A DNA stretch of 44,745 nucleotides, from positions 1 through 44,745 of the forward strand of contig CABUDZ010000005.1 in NCBI GenBank assembly GCA_902490445.1. The letters are read 5' to 3'. The stretch comes from an uncultured Collinsella sp. GTDB taxonomy: Bacteria > Actinomycetota > Coriobacteriia > Coriobacteriales > Coriobacteriaceae. Numbering within the stretch: the first letter of the stretch is position 1; each line of letters opens with the position of its first letter. The translations under genes and the position numbers were made by a program. Positions 8,268 through 18,086 of the stretch are shown piece by piece. The notes beneath the pieces are model-generated. The model was not told the origin of the DNA. It was given only the letters and a program-made list of their open reading frames with translations, and did not search any database.

Positions 8268-8693
8268 ATGAACAAGTTGAGGACGCTTGCCGACGTGTTG
8301 CGCCAGGCTGGCTTTGCGCGCATCACGGGCCTGTTTCTCGTCTTCTATCTGCTGTGCTCGACGGCCGTCTGGCTGTCCGAGCCCACGACCCTTACGTTTG
8401 GCGACGGCCTCTGGTTTAGCTTTGAGACCGTATCGACGATCGGCTTCGGTGATATCCCGGCCGAGACGCCGGTTGCCCGCGCTATCACCGTCGTTTTGAG
8501 CGTCATCAGCATCTTCTACATCGCCATGCTCACGGGCGTGGCGGTGAACTACTGCAACACGCTCATCAAGATGCGCCAAAAGGACACCATGGCGCGCTTT
8601 ATGGATGATCTGGAGCATTTGGAAGAGCTCGATCGTGACGAGCTTGCCGACCTATCGCGCCGTGTGCGCGAATATCGCCGACGCCAACGCTAG
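8268..8693 (+). CDS. Two-TM potassium channel (Ion_trans_2)
   Basis: A 141-aa membrane protein of the KcsA-like pore class. TM1 is about residues 20-37, then a pore helix and the selectivity filter TIGFGD (57-62), then TM2 about 71-95. The cytoplasmic tail (100-141) is strongly charged and looks helical (DDLEHLEELDRDELADLSRR), likely a tetramerisation helix. There is no RCK/TrkA_N domain. ATG 8268 is chosen because AAGGGG precedes it by about 7 nt; upstream codons in frame are not family-like. The next gene follows 36 nt on, so the two may be cotranscribed. Confidence 0.88.
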   Translation: MNKLRTLADVLRQAGFARITGLFLVFYLLCSTAVWLSEPTTLTFGDGLWFSFETVSTIGFGDIPAETPVARAITVVLSVISIFYIAMLTGVAVNYCNTLIKMRQKDTMARFMDDLEHLEELDRDELADLSRRVREYRRRQR

Positions 8694-8729
8694 AACGGGC
8701 GCCGCGCGTCACGACGAGGGGGACTGAAT

Positions 8730-9263
8730 ATGAATATCACGGTATACCTGGGTGCCAGCGTCGGCAATGACCCGGCGTTTCTGCCCGCGGTGCAGGAGCT
8801 GGGCGACTGGATTGGCGCTAACGGACACGCGTTGGTATACGGCGGGTCCAAGTCGGGTCTGATGGGTGCGCTCGCCGATAGCGTACTCGAGGCAGGTGGA
8901 CACGTGACGGGTGTTGAACCGAGCTTTTTTATCGAGGCCGAGTTTCAACATGACGGTATCGACGACCTCATCGTGACGAGTGACATGGCCGAACGCAAGG
9001 CCAAGATGATTGAGCTCGGTGACGCGTTCATCGCCTTTCCCGGTGGGACGGGTACGCTCGAGGAGATTGCCGAGGTCATGTCCGCCGTGTCGTTGGGGCA
9101 TCTCGATGCGCCGTGCATTCTGTACAACCTTGGGGGCTACTACAACGATCTTAAGGCGTTGCTCGAGCACATGATTGATAAAGGGCTTTCGAGCCCGAGG
9201 CGCCAGCACGGCATCTACTTTGCCGACGATTTGCGCGAGATTGCCTCGATTATCAACGGATAA
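8730..9263 (+). CDS. LOG family protein (Rossman-fold nucleotide phosphoribohydrolase type)
   Basis: 177 aa. It has the family signature PGGTGTLEE (104-112) and the partner motif MAERK (86-90), plus VYLGAS at the N-terminus and YGGSKSGLMG. LOG proteins split nucleoside 5'-monophosphates, such as cytokinin riboside monophosphates or purine nucleotides, to the base and ribose phosphate. The physiological substrate in bacteria is usually unknown. It lies 36 nt after the channel gene with GAGGGGG upstream of the start. Confidence 0.9.
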   Translation: MNITVYLGASVGNDPAFLPAVQELGDWIGANGHALVYGGSKSGLMGALADSVLEAGGHVTGVEPSFFIEAEFQHDGIDDLIVTSDMAERKAKMIELGDAFIAFPGGTGTLEEIAEVMSAVSLGHLDAPCILYNLGGYYNDLKALLEHMIDKGLSSPRRQHGIYFADDLREIASIING

Positions 9264-9343
9264 GTCTTGAGCCTGCCCCACTATGACTCCCAATGGTGCC
9301 GTTTGCGGCGCAGACGGTTGGCTCGTTCGGGTAACGCTCGCTC

Positions 9344-9349
9344 TACAAT
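9344..9349 (+). promoter_or_regulatory. -10 box TACAAT for the ClC gene
   Basis: CTCTACAATAAA lies 40 bp before the ATG at 9389. It resembles the boxes before prfC (12926) and trmO (2557). Confidence 0.5.
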
Positions 9350-9388
9350 AAAACGTATCTTTGCCGAATTTGACCACGGGAGGTCCCG

Positions 9389-10687
9389 ATGGATAGTCTT
9401 GCAAAACCCAAAAACCGTGCGCTGTTTTTAGTTAGCGTTGCCGTGACCGGTGCGTTCGCAGGCGCCGCGGTCTGGCTGTTCTTTTTTGCGATGGAGCACG
9501 GTGTCGACTATCTATGGACCGAGATTCCGCACGCGCTGGGCGTCGCTTCGCCTGAGCTCGCGAGCGGCCCGTTCGGTTTTCTGCCGTACCCGTTTTTTGT
9601 CTGCTTGCTGGGCGGCCTGCTGATCGGTCTGTACGAAAAGATTACGGGCACCAAGACCGATGACCTCAACCAGGTGATGGCCAAGGTTAAACAAGACGGT
9701 CGCTACCCGTACGACAACCTCGGCAAGCTTTCGCTTGCGGCATTGCTGCCGCTGCTGTTTGGCGGAAGTATTGGACCGGAGGCCGGCCTGACCGGAGTTA
9801 TCGCGGGTCTGTGCAGCTGGGTCGGCGACCGCATGCGTCGCTTTGGCGCCGAGTTTAGGGAGCTCACGCTGCTGGGCACCCAGGCTGCCCTGACGGCGCT
9901 CTTTACCGCGCCCGTGTTTGGCTTTGTGGCGCCGCTCGCCGGTAGCGCCGACGGCCAGGGCGCTGGCGAGGACTCCGCGTCCGATGAGATCACCATCAAG
10001 CTGCCCAAGGCGCAAAAGACCGTGGTCTACGGCATCGCGATTGCCGGCGGTCTGGGCACCTATCTGCTGCTCGGCCAGCTTATGGGCGGCGGCATGGGCA
10101 TGCCCAGGTTCGAGGCCGCCCAGGTGGGTAACCTGGAACTTGTCTGGCTCATTCCGCTGGCGTTGGTCGGCACCGTATGCGGTTGGCTGTACTTTGTCTC
10201 TGAGCATGCAAGCGAGGCACTGTCCCATGCAATAGGGGAGCGCCCGGTCGTCAAGGCCATGCTGGCCGGCCTGGCGCTCGCCATCTGTGGCACGGTCCTG
10301 CCCTACACCATGTTTGCCGGCGAGACCCAGGCCGATGTGCTCATGGAAACCTATCTGACCATTCCCGCTGGCGTGCTTATCGCGACCGGTCTTGTTAAGG
10401 CCATGCTGACGCCCGCCCTCATCAACCTTGGTTGGCGCGGCGGCCACTTCTTCCCGGTTATCTTCTCGGGTGTGAGCCTGGGCTATGGCCTTGCCATCCT
10501 CACCGGCGCAGATCCGGTCTTTTGCGTCGCCGTCTGCACCGCCTCGACGATGGGCGCCGTCATGCGTCAGCCCGTCATGGTCGTGGGCCTGCTGCTCATG
10601 TGCTTCCCGCTCAAGGGCATCGTCTGCATGATCATCGCCGCTGTTATCGCCGCCGGCATTCCGCTTCCCAAGCCGCTGCGCAAGTAG
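9389..10687 (+). CDS. ClC-type voltage-gated chloride channel family protein
   Basis: A 432-aa polytopic membrane protein with the two-halved ClC layout. The segment GGSIGPEAG (125-133) occupies the place of the GREGP ion-filter motif, and GWRGGHFFP near residue 350 that of GxFxP. In the canonical exchangers the Glu of GREGP gates proton-coupled transport. Here that position reads Ile (GSIGP), though a Glu follows two residues later. This suggests a channel or an unusual anion preference. Residues about 185-202 are an acidic and Gly-rich cytoplasmic loop. The start has GGGAGG 5 nt upstream. Ion selectivity is unknown. Confidence 0.82.
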   Translation: MDSLAKPKNRALFLVSVAVTGAFAGAAVWLFFFAMEHGVDYLWTEIPHALGVASPELASGPFGFLPYPFFVCLLGGLLIGLYEKITGTKTDDLNQVMAKVKQDGRYPYDNLGKLSLAALLPLLFGGSIGPEAGLTGVIAGLCSWVGDRMRRFGAEFRELTLLGTQAALTALFTAPVFGFVAPLAGSADGQGAGEDSASDEITIKLPKAQKTVVYGIAIAGGLGTYLLLGQLMGGGMGMPRFEAAQVGNLELVWLIPLALVGTVCGWLYFVSEHASEALSHAIGERPVVKAMLAGLALAICGTVLPYTMFAGETQADVLMETYLTIPAGVLIATGLVKAMLTPALINLGWRGGHFFPVIFSGVSLGYGLAILTGADPVFCVAVCTASTMGAVMRQPVMVVGLLLMCFPLKGIVCMIIAAVIAAGIPLPKPLRK

Positions 10688-10782
10688 TACGGTGGCGCAC
10701 GCCGGGGACATGCCGTTTGCCATGGATTTGCGGATGGGCGATTGCGACCGATTGCGGCCCGCGTGGGTCGAGATTTGCTTGC

Positions 10783-11481
10783 CTACAGGTCGCGTGCCCG
10801 ATAGACCTTGGTGCTGACGGTGCAGCTGATTGCACATAGCGTGAGGGCCAGTACGGCAATTCCTGCGCACAGGCAGCCGAGGACGGCGGGATCGGGATTC
10901 GCCCCAGCAATCGACATGAGCCAGTTGCTGATGGGGTTGGAGGAGCTCAGCGTGGCCATGGCAAGGCATCCGAGCAGGGCAAACAGGCCGACGGAAAGGC
11001 GCAGCGCCTCCATGTGTCCAAATCGAAAGAACAGCGGCTGTGCCAGAAACACCATCATGAGGGAGATGAGCATCGATGCGGCGGAGGCTATTGTGGTCTC
11101 AAAGACGATCTGTCCCGTCGAGGGCATGCCCGTGTGATCGAAGAACGGAAGAGTGATGGTGCTCAAAAGCACGGTCGCGCACGCCATGATGGCCGAGAAG
11201 GCAACAATGCAGAGGTAACGTGCGCAGATGATGTCTTTGCGCGAGAGGGGCAGCGTTGCCCGATAGCGCTCCCATCCGTTTTGATTGTCGTAGCCGGCCA
11301 GCGAGCTCATGACCACGATGGGCGACATGGCACTGACCGCGCAGGCGCCGGCGCTCATACTGGCATCGCCATCCGATGCGTTGGCGAGGGTTAGTACGAC
11401 GAAGATGAACAGGCCGACGCCCGCGATGCTCGGGACAAGCGTGCGGACGATGGCGAGCTCAGACATAAAGGCGCGTTTCAT
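10783..11481 (-). CDS. ABC-2 type transporter permease
   Basis: A 232-aa hydrophobic protein with six probable TM helices. GYDNQNGWERYRATLPLSR followed by KDIICARYL is characteristic of the ABC-2 permeases encoded with YtrB-like ATPases. Its start overlaps the ATPase stop by 4 bp (ATGA), so translation is coupled. It is the membrane half of the exporter; the substrate is unknown. In related GntR-controlled cassettes the system responds to cell-wall-active antibiotics, but that is only an analogy. Confidence 0.83.
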   Translation of the reverse strand: MKRAFMSELAIVRTLVPSIAGVGLFIFVVLTLANASDGDASMSAGACAVSAMSPIVVMSSLAGYDNQNGWERYRATLPLSRKDIICARYLCIVAFSAIMACATVLLSTITLPFFDHTGMPSTGQIVFETTIASAASMLISLMMVFLAQPLFFRFGHMEALRLSVGLFALLGCLAMATLSSSNPISNWLMSIAGANPDPAVLGCLCAGIAVLALTLCAISCTVSTKVYRARDL

Positions 11482-12359
11482 TTCGAAGCCCCTTTCAGTA
11501 TGAGGCGAAGATAGTCATCAATGGTTGCCCGGTCGCAGGGAATCTCGGGGAAGGCCTCGAGCGCCTCGCGACGGTTGGGTACGAGCACGTCCACGCTATA
11601 GGCGTGGTGGGCGGCACGGGCACCTTCGACGCAAGCCATAAGCTCTGCGGCCTGTGCTTGGGTGCAGTGGGCGATGCCGGCTCGGTCGGTAATGTCCTCG
11701 CGCGGCAGGTCAAACACAATCGAGCCGTTATCGATGCAGATGACGCGGTCGGCAGTGCGATCGAGGTCGGATGTAATGTGGCTCGAGAGCAGCACGCTGT
11801 GCTGGCCGTCGGCGACAAAGGCAAGCAACTCGTCGAGCAGTTCCTCGCGCGCCATGGGATCGAGGCCCGCGGTGGCTTCGTCCAAAACGAGCAGCTTGGC
11901 ATTGTGGCTGAGCGCACAGGCGAGCTGCAGCTTCATGCCCATGCCGCGGGAGAGGTCCTTGACCTTCGTCTTGGGATCGAGGCCAAATCGGTCGATGAAT
12001 CCGGCGAACGTTTCGCAGCTCCACGTGGGGTATGCCGGGCCTACGAGCTTCTCGACCTGGCCCACCTTGAGCGTGGAGGGGAAGGGACACGTGTCCAGGA
12101 CAAGCCCGATGCGGGAGCGCAGGTGGCGCTGCGTCTCGTCGGGCGCGTTGGCGTCGCAGCGCTGTCCAAGCAGATGCACCTCGCCGGCATCGGGCTTTAT
12201 AAGCCCAAGCGCGGCGCGAATGGTCGTCGTCTTGCCGGCGCCATTTGCGCCCACAAAGCCAACGATCTGGCCGGGCTCCACGGCAAGCGTGACGTCGCGC
12301 AGTGAAAAGCGGTCGCTCACGCGGCGCGATACACCTTTGAGTTCTAGCAACTTTTGCAT
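11478..12359 (-). CDS. ABC transporter ATP-binding protein (YtrB-like)
   Basis: A 293-aa ABC ATPase. Walker A GANGAGKT is at 37-44, the signature is LSRGMGMKLQLACAL, Walker B is LLVLDEATAGLDP, and the H-loop is in SSHITSD. Residues about 215-293 form the C-terminal extension common in ABC-2 exporters. ATG 12359 is chosen because AAAGG lies 8 nt upstream. It follows the GntR repressor by 23 nt and overlaps the permease gene by 4 bp, making a three-gene unit. Confidence 0.93.
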   Translation of the reverse strand: MQKLLELKGVSRRVSDRFSLRDVTLAVEPGQIVGFVGANGAGKTTTIRAALGLIKPDAGEVHLLGQRCDANAPDETQRHLRSRIGLVLDTCPFPSTLKVGQVEKLVGPAYPTWSCETFAGFIDRFGLDPKTKVKDLSRGMGMKLQLACALSHNAKLLVLDEATAGLDPMAREELLDELLAFVADGQHSVLLSSHITSDLDRTADRVICIDNGSIVFDLPREDITDRAGIAHCTQAQAAELMACVEGARAAHHAYSVDVLVPNRREALEAFPEIPCDRATIDDYLRLILKGASK

Positions 12360-12382
12360 GGTATAGCCTTTCTTGCAGATGG

Positions 12383-12763
12383 CTACTGCATGGTTTCGGG
12401 GGCTACGAGGTCGAGCATCTCGTGCAGCTTGTCGCGCGTGACGCCCAAGGCTTCGGCTTGGCTCGCCGCTTTCGCAAGCAGCTCTTCGATATGGCAGAGC
12501 TGATTTTCGCGCAAGAGTTCTTGGTTGCCCTCGGCGACAAAACAGCCCTTGCCCTGCACGGTGCAGATAAAGCCGAGTTGCTCCAGGTCGGCGTAGGCGC
12601 GCTTGGTGGTGATGACACTCACGCCAAGATCGCTCGCGAGTGCACGGATGCTGGGGAGTTTGGCTCCCGAAGCGAGCGCGCCCGAAAGGATCTGAGCTTT
12701 GACTTGCGAGGCTATTTGCTCGTAGATGGGCTTGTCGCTCGAATTGGATAGGATGATGTCCAC
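12383..12763 (-). CDS. GntR family regulator, YtrA subfamily
   Basis: A 126-aa protein. Residues 8-75 are a winged helix: PIYEQIASQVKAQILSG, LPSIRALASDLGVS, then TTKRAYADLEQLGF and the wing VQGKGCFV. The short helical tail (80-126) is the YtrA-type dimerisation region with no large effector domain. The start is GTG 12763 with AAGGAG 6 nt upstream. First gene of the ABC operon, with an inverted repeat in its own promoter region (12791), so autorepression is likely. Confidence 0.92.
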   Translation of the reverse strand: MDIILSNSSDKPIYEQIASQVKAQILSGALASGAKLPSIRALASDLGVSVITTKRAYADLEQLGFICTVQGKGCFVAEGNQELLRENQLCHIEELLAKAASQAEALGVTRDKLHEMLDLVAPETMQ

Positions 12764-12790
12764 AGCGGCTCCTTAGCTGTTGGGCTACAC

Positions 12791-12824
12791 GTGTATATAA
12801 CCGGTAAGCACAGTATATATACAC
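12791..12824. promoter_or_regulatory. Candidate GntR/YtrA operator
   Basis: Half-sites GTGTATATA (12791-12799) and TATATACAC (12816-12824) are exact complements separated by 16 bp. They lie just upstream of the GntR start, in a short AT-rich island. YtrA-type regulators are known to bind such inverted repeats and repress their own operon. Confidence 0.65.
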
Positions 12825-12843
12825 TATGTACAGTTACGCAAGA

Positions 12844-12893
12844 GACAAATTCGGATTGGGCCGGCTACCCAGGCCCCAACTGATGAATTTGTC
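12844..12893. repeat. Intergenic hairpin between divergent units
   Basis: GACAAATTC (12844-12852) pairs with GAATTTGTC (12885-12893). An inner pairing of TTGGGCC with GGCCCCAA extends the stem. It lies between the GntR operator and the prfC promoter. Role unknown; it may belong with the other intergenic palindromes or insulate the two promoters. Confidence 0.55.
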
Positions 12894-12925
12894 CTGATAG
12901 GCGCCCTAGAGCGGGATTTCGCGGC

Positions 12926-12931
12926 TACAAT
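12926..12931 (+). promoter_or_regulatory. -10 box TACAAT for prfC
   Basis: GGCTACAATAG sits 47 bp before the chosen prfC start. No convincing -35 hexamer at 17 bp. Confidence 0.5.
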
Positions 12932-12978
12932 AGTGCGGTTACATCGACGTAATGCACTCAATGCAAGAAAGGATCCGC

Positions 12979-14592
<1,614 letters not shown>

Positions 14593-14598
14593 CGCATC

Positions 14599-14635
14599 GG
14601 CGCGGTGGCCCTGCGGGGCTGCCGCGCCATTTACT
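14599..14635 (+). terminator. Putative terminator of prfC
   Basis: Stem GGCGCGG (14599-14605) with CCGCGCC (14622-14628), followed by ATTTACTT. The T tract is weak. Confidence 0.5.
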
Positions 14636-14692
14636 TGCCTGATGCCGTGTGAGCGGCTATCATACCCACCGTCGTCTCAAGACCGGGGCGTC

Positions 14693-14742
14693 CGAGCAGT
14701 TCGGGTCCGATATCCTGCTCGTTAAACCTAAAACCAAAGGAG
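14693..14742 (+). ncRNA. Candidate preQ1-I-like riboswitch
   Basis: A perfect 7-bp stem CGAGCAG/CTGCTCG encloses a 15-nt loop starting TTCGGG. The A-rich tail TTAAACCTAAAACC then runs into the AAAGGAG ribosome binding site. Loop GGGT (14703-14706) can pair with tail ACCT (14726-14729), giving an H-type pseudoknot. From memory the tail resembles that of the preQ1-I aptamer of Thermoanaerobacter (TTAACAAAACAAGG). The gene downstream belongs to the family that imports queuosine precursors, which fits. The 7-bp stem and long loop differ from the compact consensus, so this is a candidate only. Confidence 0.45.
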
Positions 14743-14748
14743 TACATA

Positions 14749-15471
14749 ATGATCAAGAAGGTCATGGAGGACTACAAGGTCCTGTTGCGGAGCGTTCCCG
14801 CGGCAACGGTTTCGCTGTTTTTCGTGAGCGTCATCATGATGAACCTGCTGGCCAACAAAGAGCTCATCAGCCTGCCGTATCTGGCACTCGATTGCGGCTT
14901 TGTGGTGAGCTGGGTTTCGTTTTTGTGCCAGGACATGATCTGCAAGCGCTTTGGCGCCAAGGCATCCATCAAAATCTCTATCCTCGCGCTGCTGGTCAAT
15001 CTGGCCGTGAGTCTGTGCTTTTGGGCATGCTCGCTCACGCCCGGCATGTGGGGCGCCTACTACGACACGGGTATGATCGAGGTCAACACCGCCCTTAACG
15101 CCACCATCGGCGGCACCTGGTACGTGGTGCTGGGCTCTTCGCTGGCAATGCTCGTTTCTGCCGTGGTTAACTCCACACTCAACCAGTCGCTCGGCCGCAT
15201 GCTCAAAAAGAATAACTTTGCGAGCTTTGCCTTCCGCTCTTATGTGTCCACGGGTGTTGGCCAGTTTATCGACAACTTGGTCTTTGCCATTGTGGTGAGC
15301 CACACGTTCTTTGGTTGGACCTGGGTGCAGGTTCTTATGTGCTCGCTGACCGGCGCTGTCGCCGAGCTGCTGTGCGAGGTCTTCCTGAGCCCCGTGGGCT
15401 ACAAGGTCGTGCGTGGCTGGGAGCGTGAGAATGTGGGCGCCGAGTACCTCGAGCGCCACGCAACCGCCTAA
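14749..15471 (+). CDS. VUT family transporter, probable queuosine precursor importer (YhhQ-like)
   Basis: A 240-aa protein with about six TM helices and the Vut_1 family pattern: FFVSVIMMNLLANKEL, ALDCGFVVSWVSFLCQDMICKRFG, a central VNSTLNQSLGRMLKK, and the STGVGQFIDNLVFAIV segment. Members import preQ0/preQ1 or queuine in bacteria that cannot make them. AAAGGAG is 7 nt before the ATG and overlaps the end of the proposed riboswitch. The next gene, an SDR, begins 10 nt after the stop. Confidence 0.85.
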   Translation: MIKKVMEDYKVLLRSVPAATVSLFFVSVIMMNLLANKELISLPYLALDCGFVVSWVSFLCQDMICKRFGAKASIKISILALLVNLAVSLCFWACSLTPGMWGAYYDTGMIEVNTALNATIGGTWYVVLGSSLAMLVSAVVNSTLNQSLGRMLKKNNFASFAFRSYVSTGVGQFIDNLVFAIVVSHTFFGWTWVQVLMCSLTGAVAELLCEVFLSPVGYKVVRGWERENVGAEYLERHATA

Positions 15472-15480
15472 GGAGCAAGT

Positions 15481-16161
15481 ATGCGGGTTTTGATCACGGG
15501 CACTTCGGGCGGTATCGGAGCCGCGTGCGTGCAGCGCTTTTTGGACGAGGGCCACGAGGTCGTGGGCTTTGATCTGCTATCGGCGGCGATCGAACACGAG
15601 CGCTACCGCCACCTGATCGTTGATGTCCGCGAGCCTAACTCGTTTCCAGGCGACCTTGAGCCACAGGTAATCGTGAACGTTGCCGGTGTGCAGGATTCGG
15701 CCGACGATATTGCCGCCAACCTGCGTGGCACCATCAACGTGACCGAGCGCTATGCCTTTGTGGGGGAGGGGCTTGCCGCCAAGCCGACACCGGCTATCAA
15801 TTCCGTGGTCAATGTGGGGTCGGCAAGCGGGCATACGGGATCGGAGTTTCCCGACTATGCCGCCAGCAAGGGCGGCGTTATCGCCTACACCAAGAACCTT
15901 GCAAACCGCCTGGCGCCGCAGGCTATCGCCAACAGTGTGGACCCGGGTGGCGTTATTACGCCGCTCAACCGTTGCGTGATGGAAGACGAACACCTATGGA
16001 GCCAGATTATGGAACTCACGCCGCTTAAGCGCTGGGCCACCGCCCAAGAGATCGCCGAGTGGATCTACTTTGTGGGCGTGACCAACCGGTTTATGACCGG
16101 GCAGAGCCTGCTGATCGATGGCGGCGAGGCCGGCCGCACGCAATTTATTTGGCCCGAATAG
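15481..16161 (+). CDS. SDR family oxidoreductase (3-alpha-HSD/carbonyl reductase-like)
   Basis: A 226-aa classical short-chain dehydrogenase. Cofactor motif TGTSGGIG (7-14), NVAGVQ at the NAG position, catalytic Tyr/Lys in YAASKGG preceded by GSASG, then VDPGGVITPL, and the C-terminal TGQSLLIDGGEAGR. The short N-terminal half lacking the usual long helices resembles the 3-alpha-hydroxysteroid/coniferyl alcohol dehydrogenase group. Substrate unknown; gut Coriobacteriia often carry steroid-active SDRs, but nothing here proves that. AAGGAG lies upstream. It is the second gene of the VUT unit and ends at a strong terminator. Confidence 0.85.
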   Translation: MRVLITGTSGGIGAACVQRFLDEGHEVVGFDLLSAAIEHERYRHLIVDVREPNSFPGDLEPQVIVNVAGVQDSADDIAANLRGTINVTERYAFVGEGLAAKPTPAINSVVNVGSASGHTGSEFPDYAASKGGVIAYTKNLANRLAPQAIANSVDPGGVITPLNRCVMEDEHLWSQIMELTPLKRWATAQEIAEWIYFVGVTNRFMTGQSLLIDGGEAGRTQFIWPE

Positions 16162-16162
16162 G

Positions 16163-16198
16163 AAACGCGCCCGATGGAAAGCTGTCGGGCGCGTTTTT
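16163..16198 (+). terminator. Rho-independent terminator
   Basis: AAACGCGCCCGA pairs with TCGGGCGCGTTT around a 10-nt loop and ends in TTTTT. It closes the VUT-SDR unit. Confidence 0.9.
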
Positions 16199-16211
16199 GA
16201 TGTATCGATTT

Positions 16212-16937
16212 TTAGCCGAGGCAAGTCCAGTTGACAGGGGTCGAGCCGTGCTGTTCGAGTAACCGATTGGCAGCGGAGAAGGGATGCGACCCCATAAAAG
16301 CGGCAAGTTCTGCCGTGGCACGGTTGGCCGAAAGCGGCGAGGGGTGCGTAGAGGCCAGGCAGAACTTGCCGCTTTCCTTGCCCGCGCCGGTCGCGGCGAG
16401 CTTGCCCTTGACCATCTGCTGGGCAAAGCGGCCCCATGCCAAAAAGACAACCGGCTGGGGCAGCTGACAGCAGCGTTCGATAACATAGTCGGTGAGCGTG
16501 CTCCAGCCCAGCTTGGCGTGCGAGTTCGCGGCATGCTCGCGCACGGTGAGCGTCGTGTTGAGAAGTAGGACGCCCTGTTGTGCCCAGGGGGTTAGATCTC
16601 CCGTGGCGGGAATGGGGCAGCCCAGATCGGCGTTGAGCTCCTTGTAGATGTTGCGCAGGCTCGGCGGCAACTTGGTTTGCGTCGCAGGTACCGAGAACGA
16701 CAGACCCATGGCCTGGTTGGGTCCGTGATAGGGGTCTTGGCCCAAGATGACAGCCTTGACCTGGTCGGCCGGCGTGTAGGCGAGGGCATTGAGGATGTCG
16801 TCTTGTGCCGGGTAGATGGTCTGCTCGGCACGCAGAAGGGCGATGCGCTCGAGCAGCTGGTTCGTAGTGTCACGTACCGGCTGCGGCGCATCGTCCAACC
16901 AAGTTGCTATGTTGCGGTCGCGGGTTGCGGTGTCCAT
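16212..16937 (-). CDS. ung: Uracil-DNA glycosylase (family 1)
   Basis: Removes uracil from DNA to start base excision repair. 241 aa. The water-activating motif GQDPYHGP holds Asp68, MGLSFSVP follows, then LLLNTTLTVRE, VVFLAWGRFAQQ and the minor-groove loop HPSPLSA. All catalytic elements of family 1 UDG are present. AAGGAG lies 3-4 nt before the ATG. It converges with the SDR gene across the terminator at 16163. Confidence 0.97.
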   Translation of the reverse strand: MDTATRDRNIATWLDDAPQPVRDTTNQLLERIALLRAEQTIYPAQDDILNALAYTPADQVKAVILGQDPYHGPNQAMGLSFSVPATQTKLPPSLRNIYKELNADLGCPIPATGDLTPWAQQGVLLLNTTLTVREHAANSHAKLGWSTLTDYVIERCCQLPQPVVFLAWGRFAQQMVKGKLAATGAGKESGKFCLASTHPSPLSANRATAELAAFMGSHPFSAANRLLEQHGSTPVNWTCLG

Positions 16938-17025
16938 GGGGCTCCTTTATGGCAGATGCTCTGTTGGCATCTATTGTAAAGGAGCACCGGTTGCCTTTAT
17001 GCCGCGGCTGTATGAGGAGTGGGGC

Positions 17026-17928
17026 CTACGAGACGTGCTCGGGCACTCCTGCCATACGAGCGTGTCCGTGTGCGCGAAGGCGCGGAAGCTCGACGGTTGC
17101 CACCATGACGCCGGTGAGGATGAGGGCGGCGCCAAAGAAGGCGATGGGGCTCAGGACCTCGCCGACCAGGAAGAACGAGAAGACGGCGGAGCAGACCGGC
17201 TCGAGCGAGAAGGCGAAGCCGGTGGTCTCGGCAGGTACGTGGGGCTGCACGAGTGTCTGGGTGATAAAGCCGTAGGCAGAGCAGATGAGTGCGAGCGCAA
17301 CGACGACGACGATCTCGTTCGGTGTGCTGGGAAGCGTAAAGCCGCCAAAGGTGCATGCGGCGATGCCCGAGAACAGGCCGCCGAAGCCCAGCTGCCAAAC
17401 GCCCAGAGCCAGCGGATCGACTTCCTCGACAAAGCGCTTGGCTACGATAATGTGGCCGGCATAGATAAAGGCCGAGAGCAGCATGATGATCGCGCCGGGA
17501 TTCAGGCTGGTAAAGTCGGCGCCCGAGAGCAAAAGCATGCCGCAGGTGACGATGGCGGTGCCGATGAGCACCTTGCGCTCGGGGGCGCGACGCAGCAGGG
17601 CCGCGTTGGCAAACGGCACGATTACGACCGTCAGGCTCTGCAAAAAGCTGGCGGTGGAGGCGGAGGTGAGGCTGGAGCCCAGGCACATGCAGGTGATCTC
17701 GGTTGCCATGATGGCGCCGATGATGGCGGCGCGGACCATCAGGTCACGGTTGATGCGCACCGCGTGCTTGTGGAAGAGCAGCAGGCAGGCCGCAAAGGCG
17801 ATGATGCAGCGCAGCGCGACGATGCTCGTGGCGTTCATGCTGTCCATGCCGATCTTCATGAGGGGGTACGAAAAGCCCCATGCGACGGGAACGGAAAATG
17901 AGAGCGCGATTGCTTTTTTGCGATCCAT
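17026..17928 (-). CDS. EamA/DMT family transporter
   Basis: A 300-aa inner-membrane protein with about ten TM helices in two repeated EamA halves. The first repeat opens with VPVAWGFSYPLMKIG and RCIIAFAACLLLF; the second has SAFIYAGHIIVAKRF and ends LEPVCSAVFSFFLVGEVLSPIAFFGAALILTG in its last helices. Members export amino acids or other metabolites. The gene is divergent from a LysR regulator, the usual arrangement for an exporter controlled by that regulator. AGGAG precedes the ATG. Confidence 0.88.
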   Translation of the reverse strand: MDRKKAIALSFSVPVAWGFSYPLMKIGMDSMNATSIVALRCIIAFAACLLLFHKHAVRINRDLMVRAAIIGAIMATEITCMCLGSSLTSASTASFLQSLTVVIVPFANAALLRRAPERKVLIGTAIVTCGMLLLSGADFTSLNPGAIIMLLSAFIYAGHIIVAKRFVEEVDPLALGVWQLGFGGLFSGIAACTFGGFTLPSTPNEIVVVVALALICSAYGFITQTLVQPHVPAETTGFAFSLEPVCSAVFSFFLVGEVLSPIAFFGAALILTGVMVATVELPRLRAHGHARMAGVPEHVS

Positions 17929-18008
17929 GGGACTCCTTTTGTTACAGAACGGTTTCGCAAAAAGGATTCTGCTCCCAGATATGGATGTAGTAAAGCGAAT
18001 GTATCTTC

Positions 18009-18027
18009 AGTATGATTAAGAAATACT
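18009..18027. promoter_or_regulatory. Candidate LysR-type operator
   Basis: AGTAT-N9-ATACT is an exact inverted repeat in the AT-rich divergent region between the EamA and LysR genes. LysR regulators typically bind such interrupted dyads between their own gene and the target. Confidence 0.55.
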
Positions 18028-18086
18028 AATGTTGGAAGAAAAAACCCTGGCAAAACGTTTTACGGCTACATCGAAGTGGAGGCACG

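Noticed and set aside
9512..10969. Minus-strand open frame opposite the ClC gene
   Set aside because: Repeated HGQ/RR-rich composition without hydrophobic or catalytic pattern; shadow frame.
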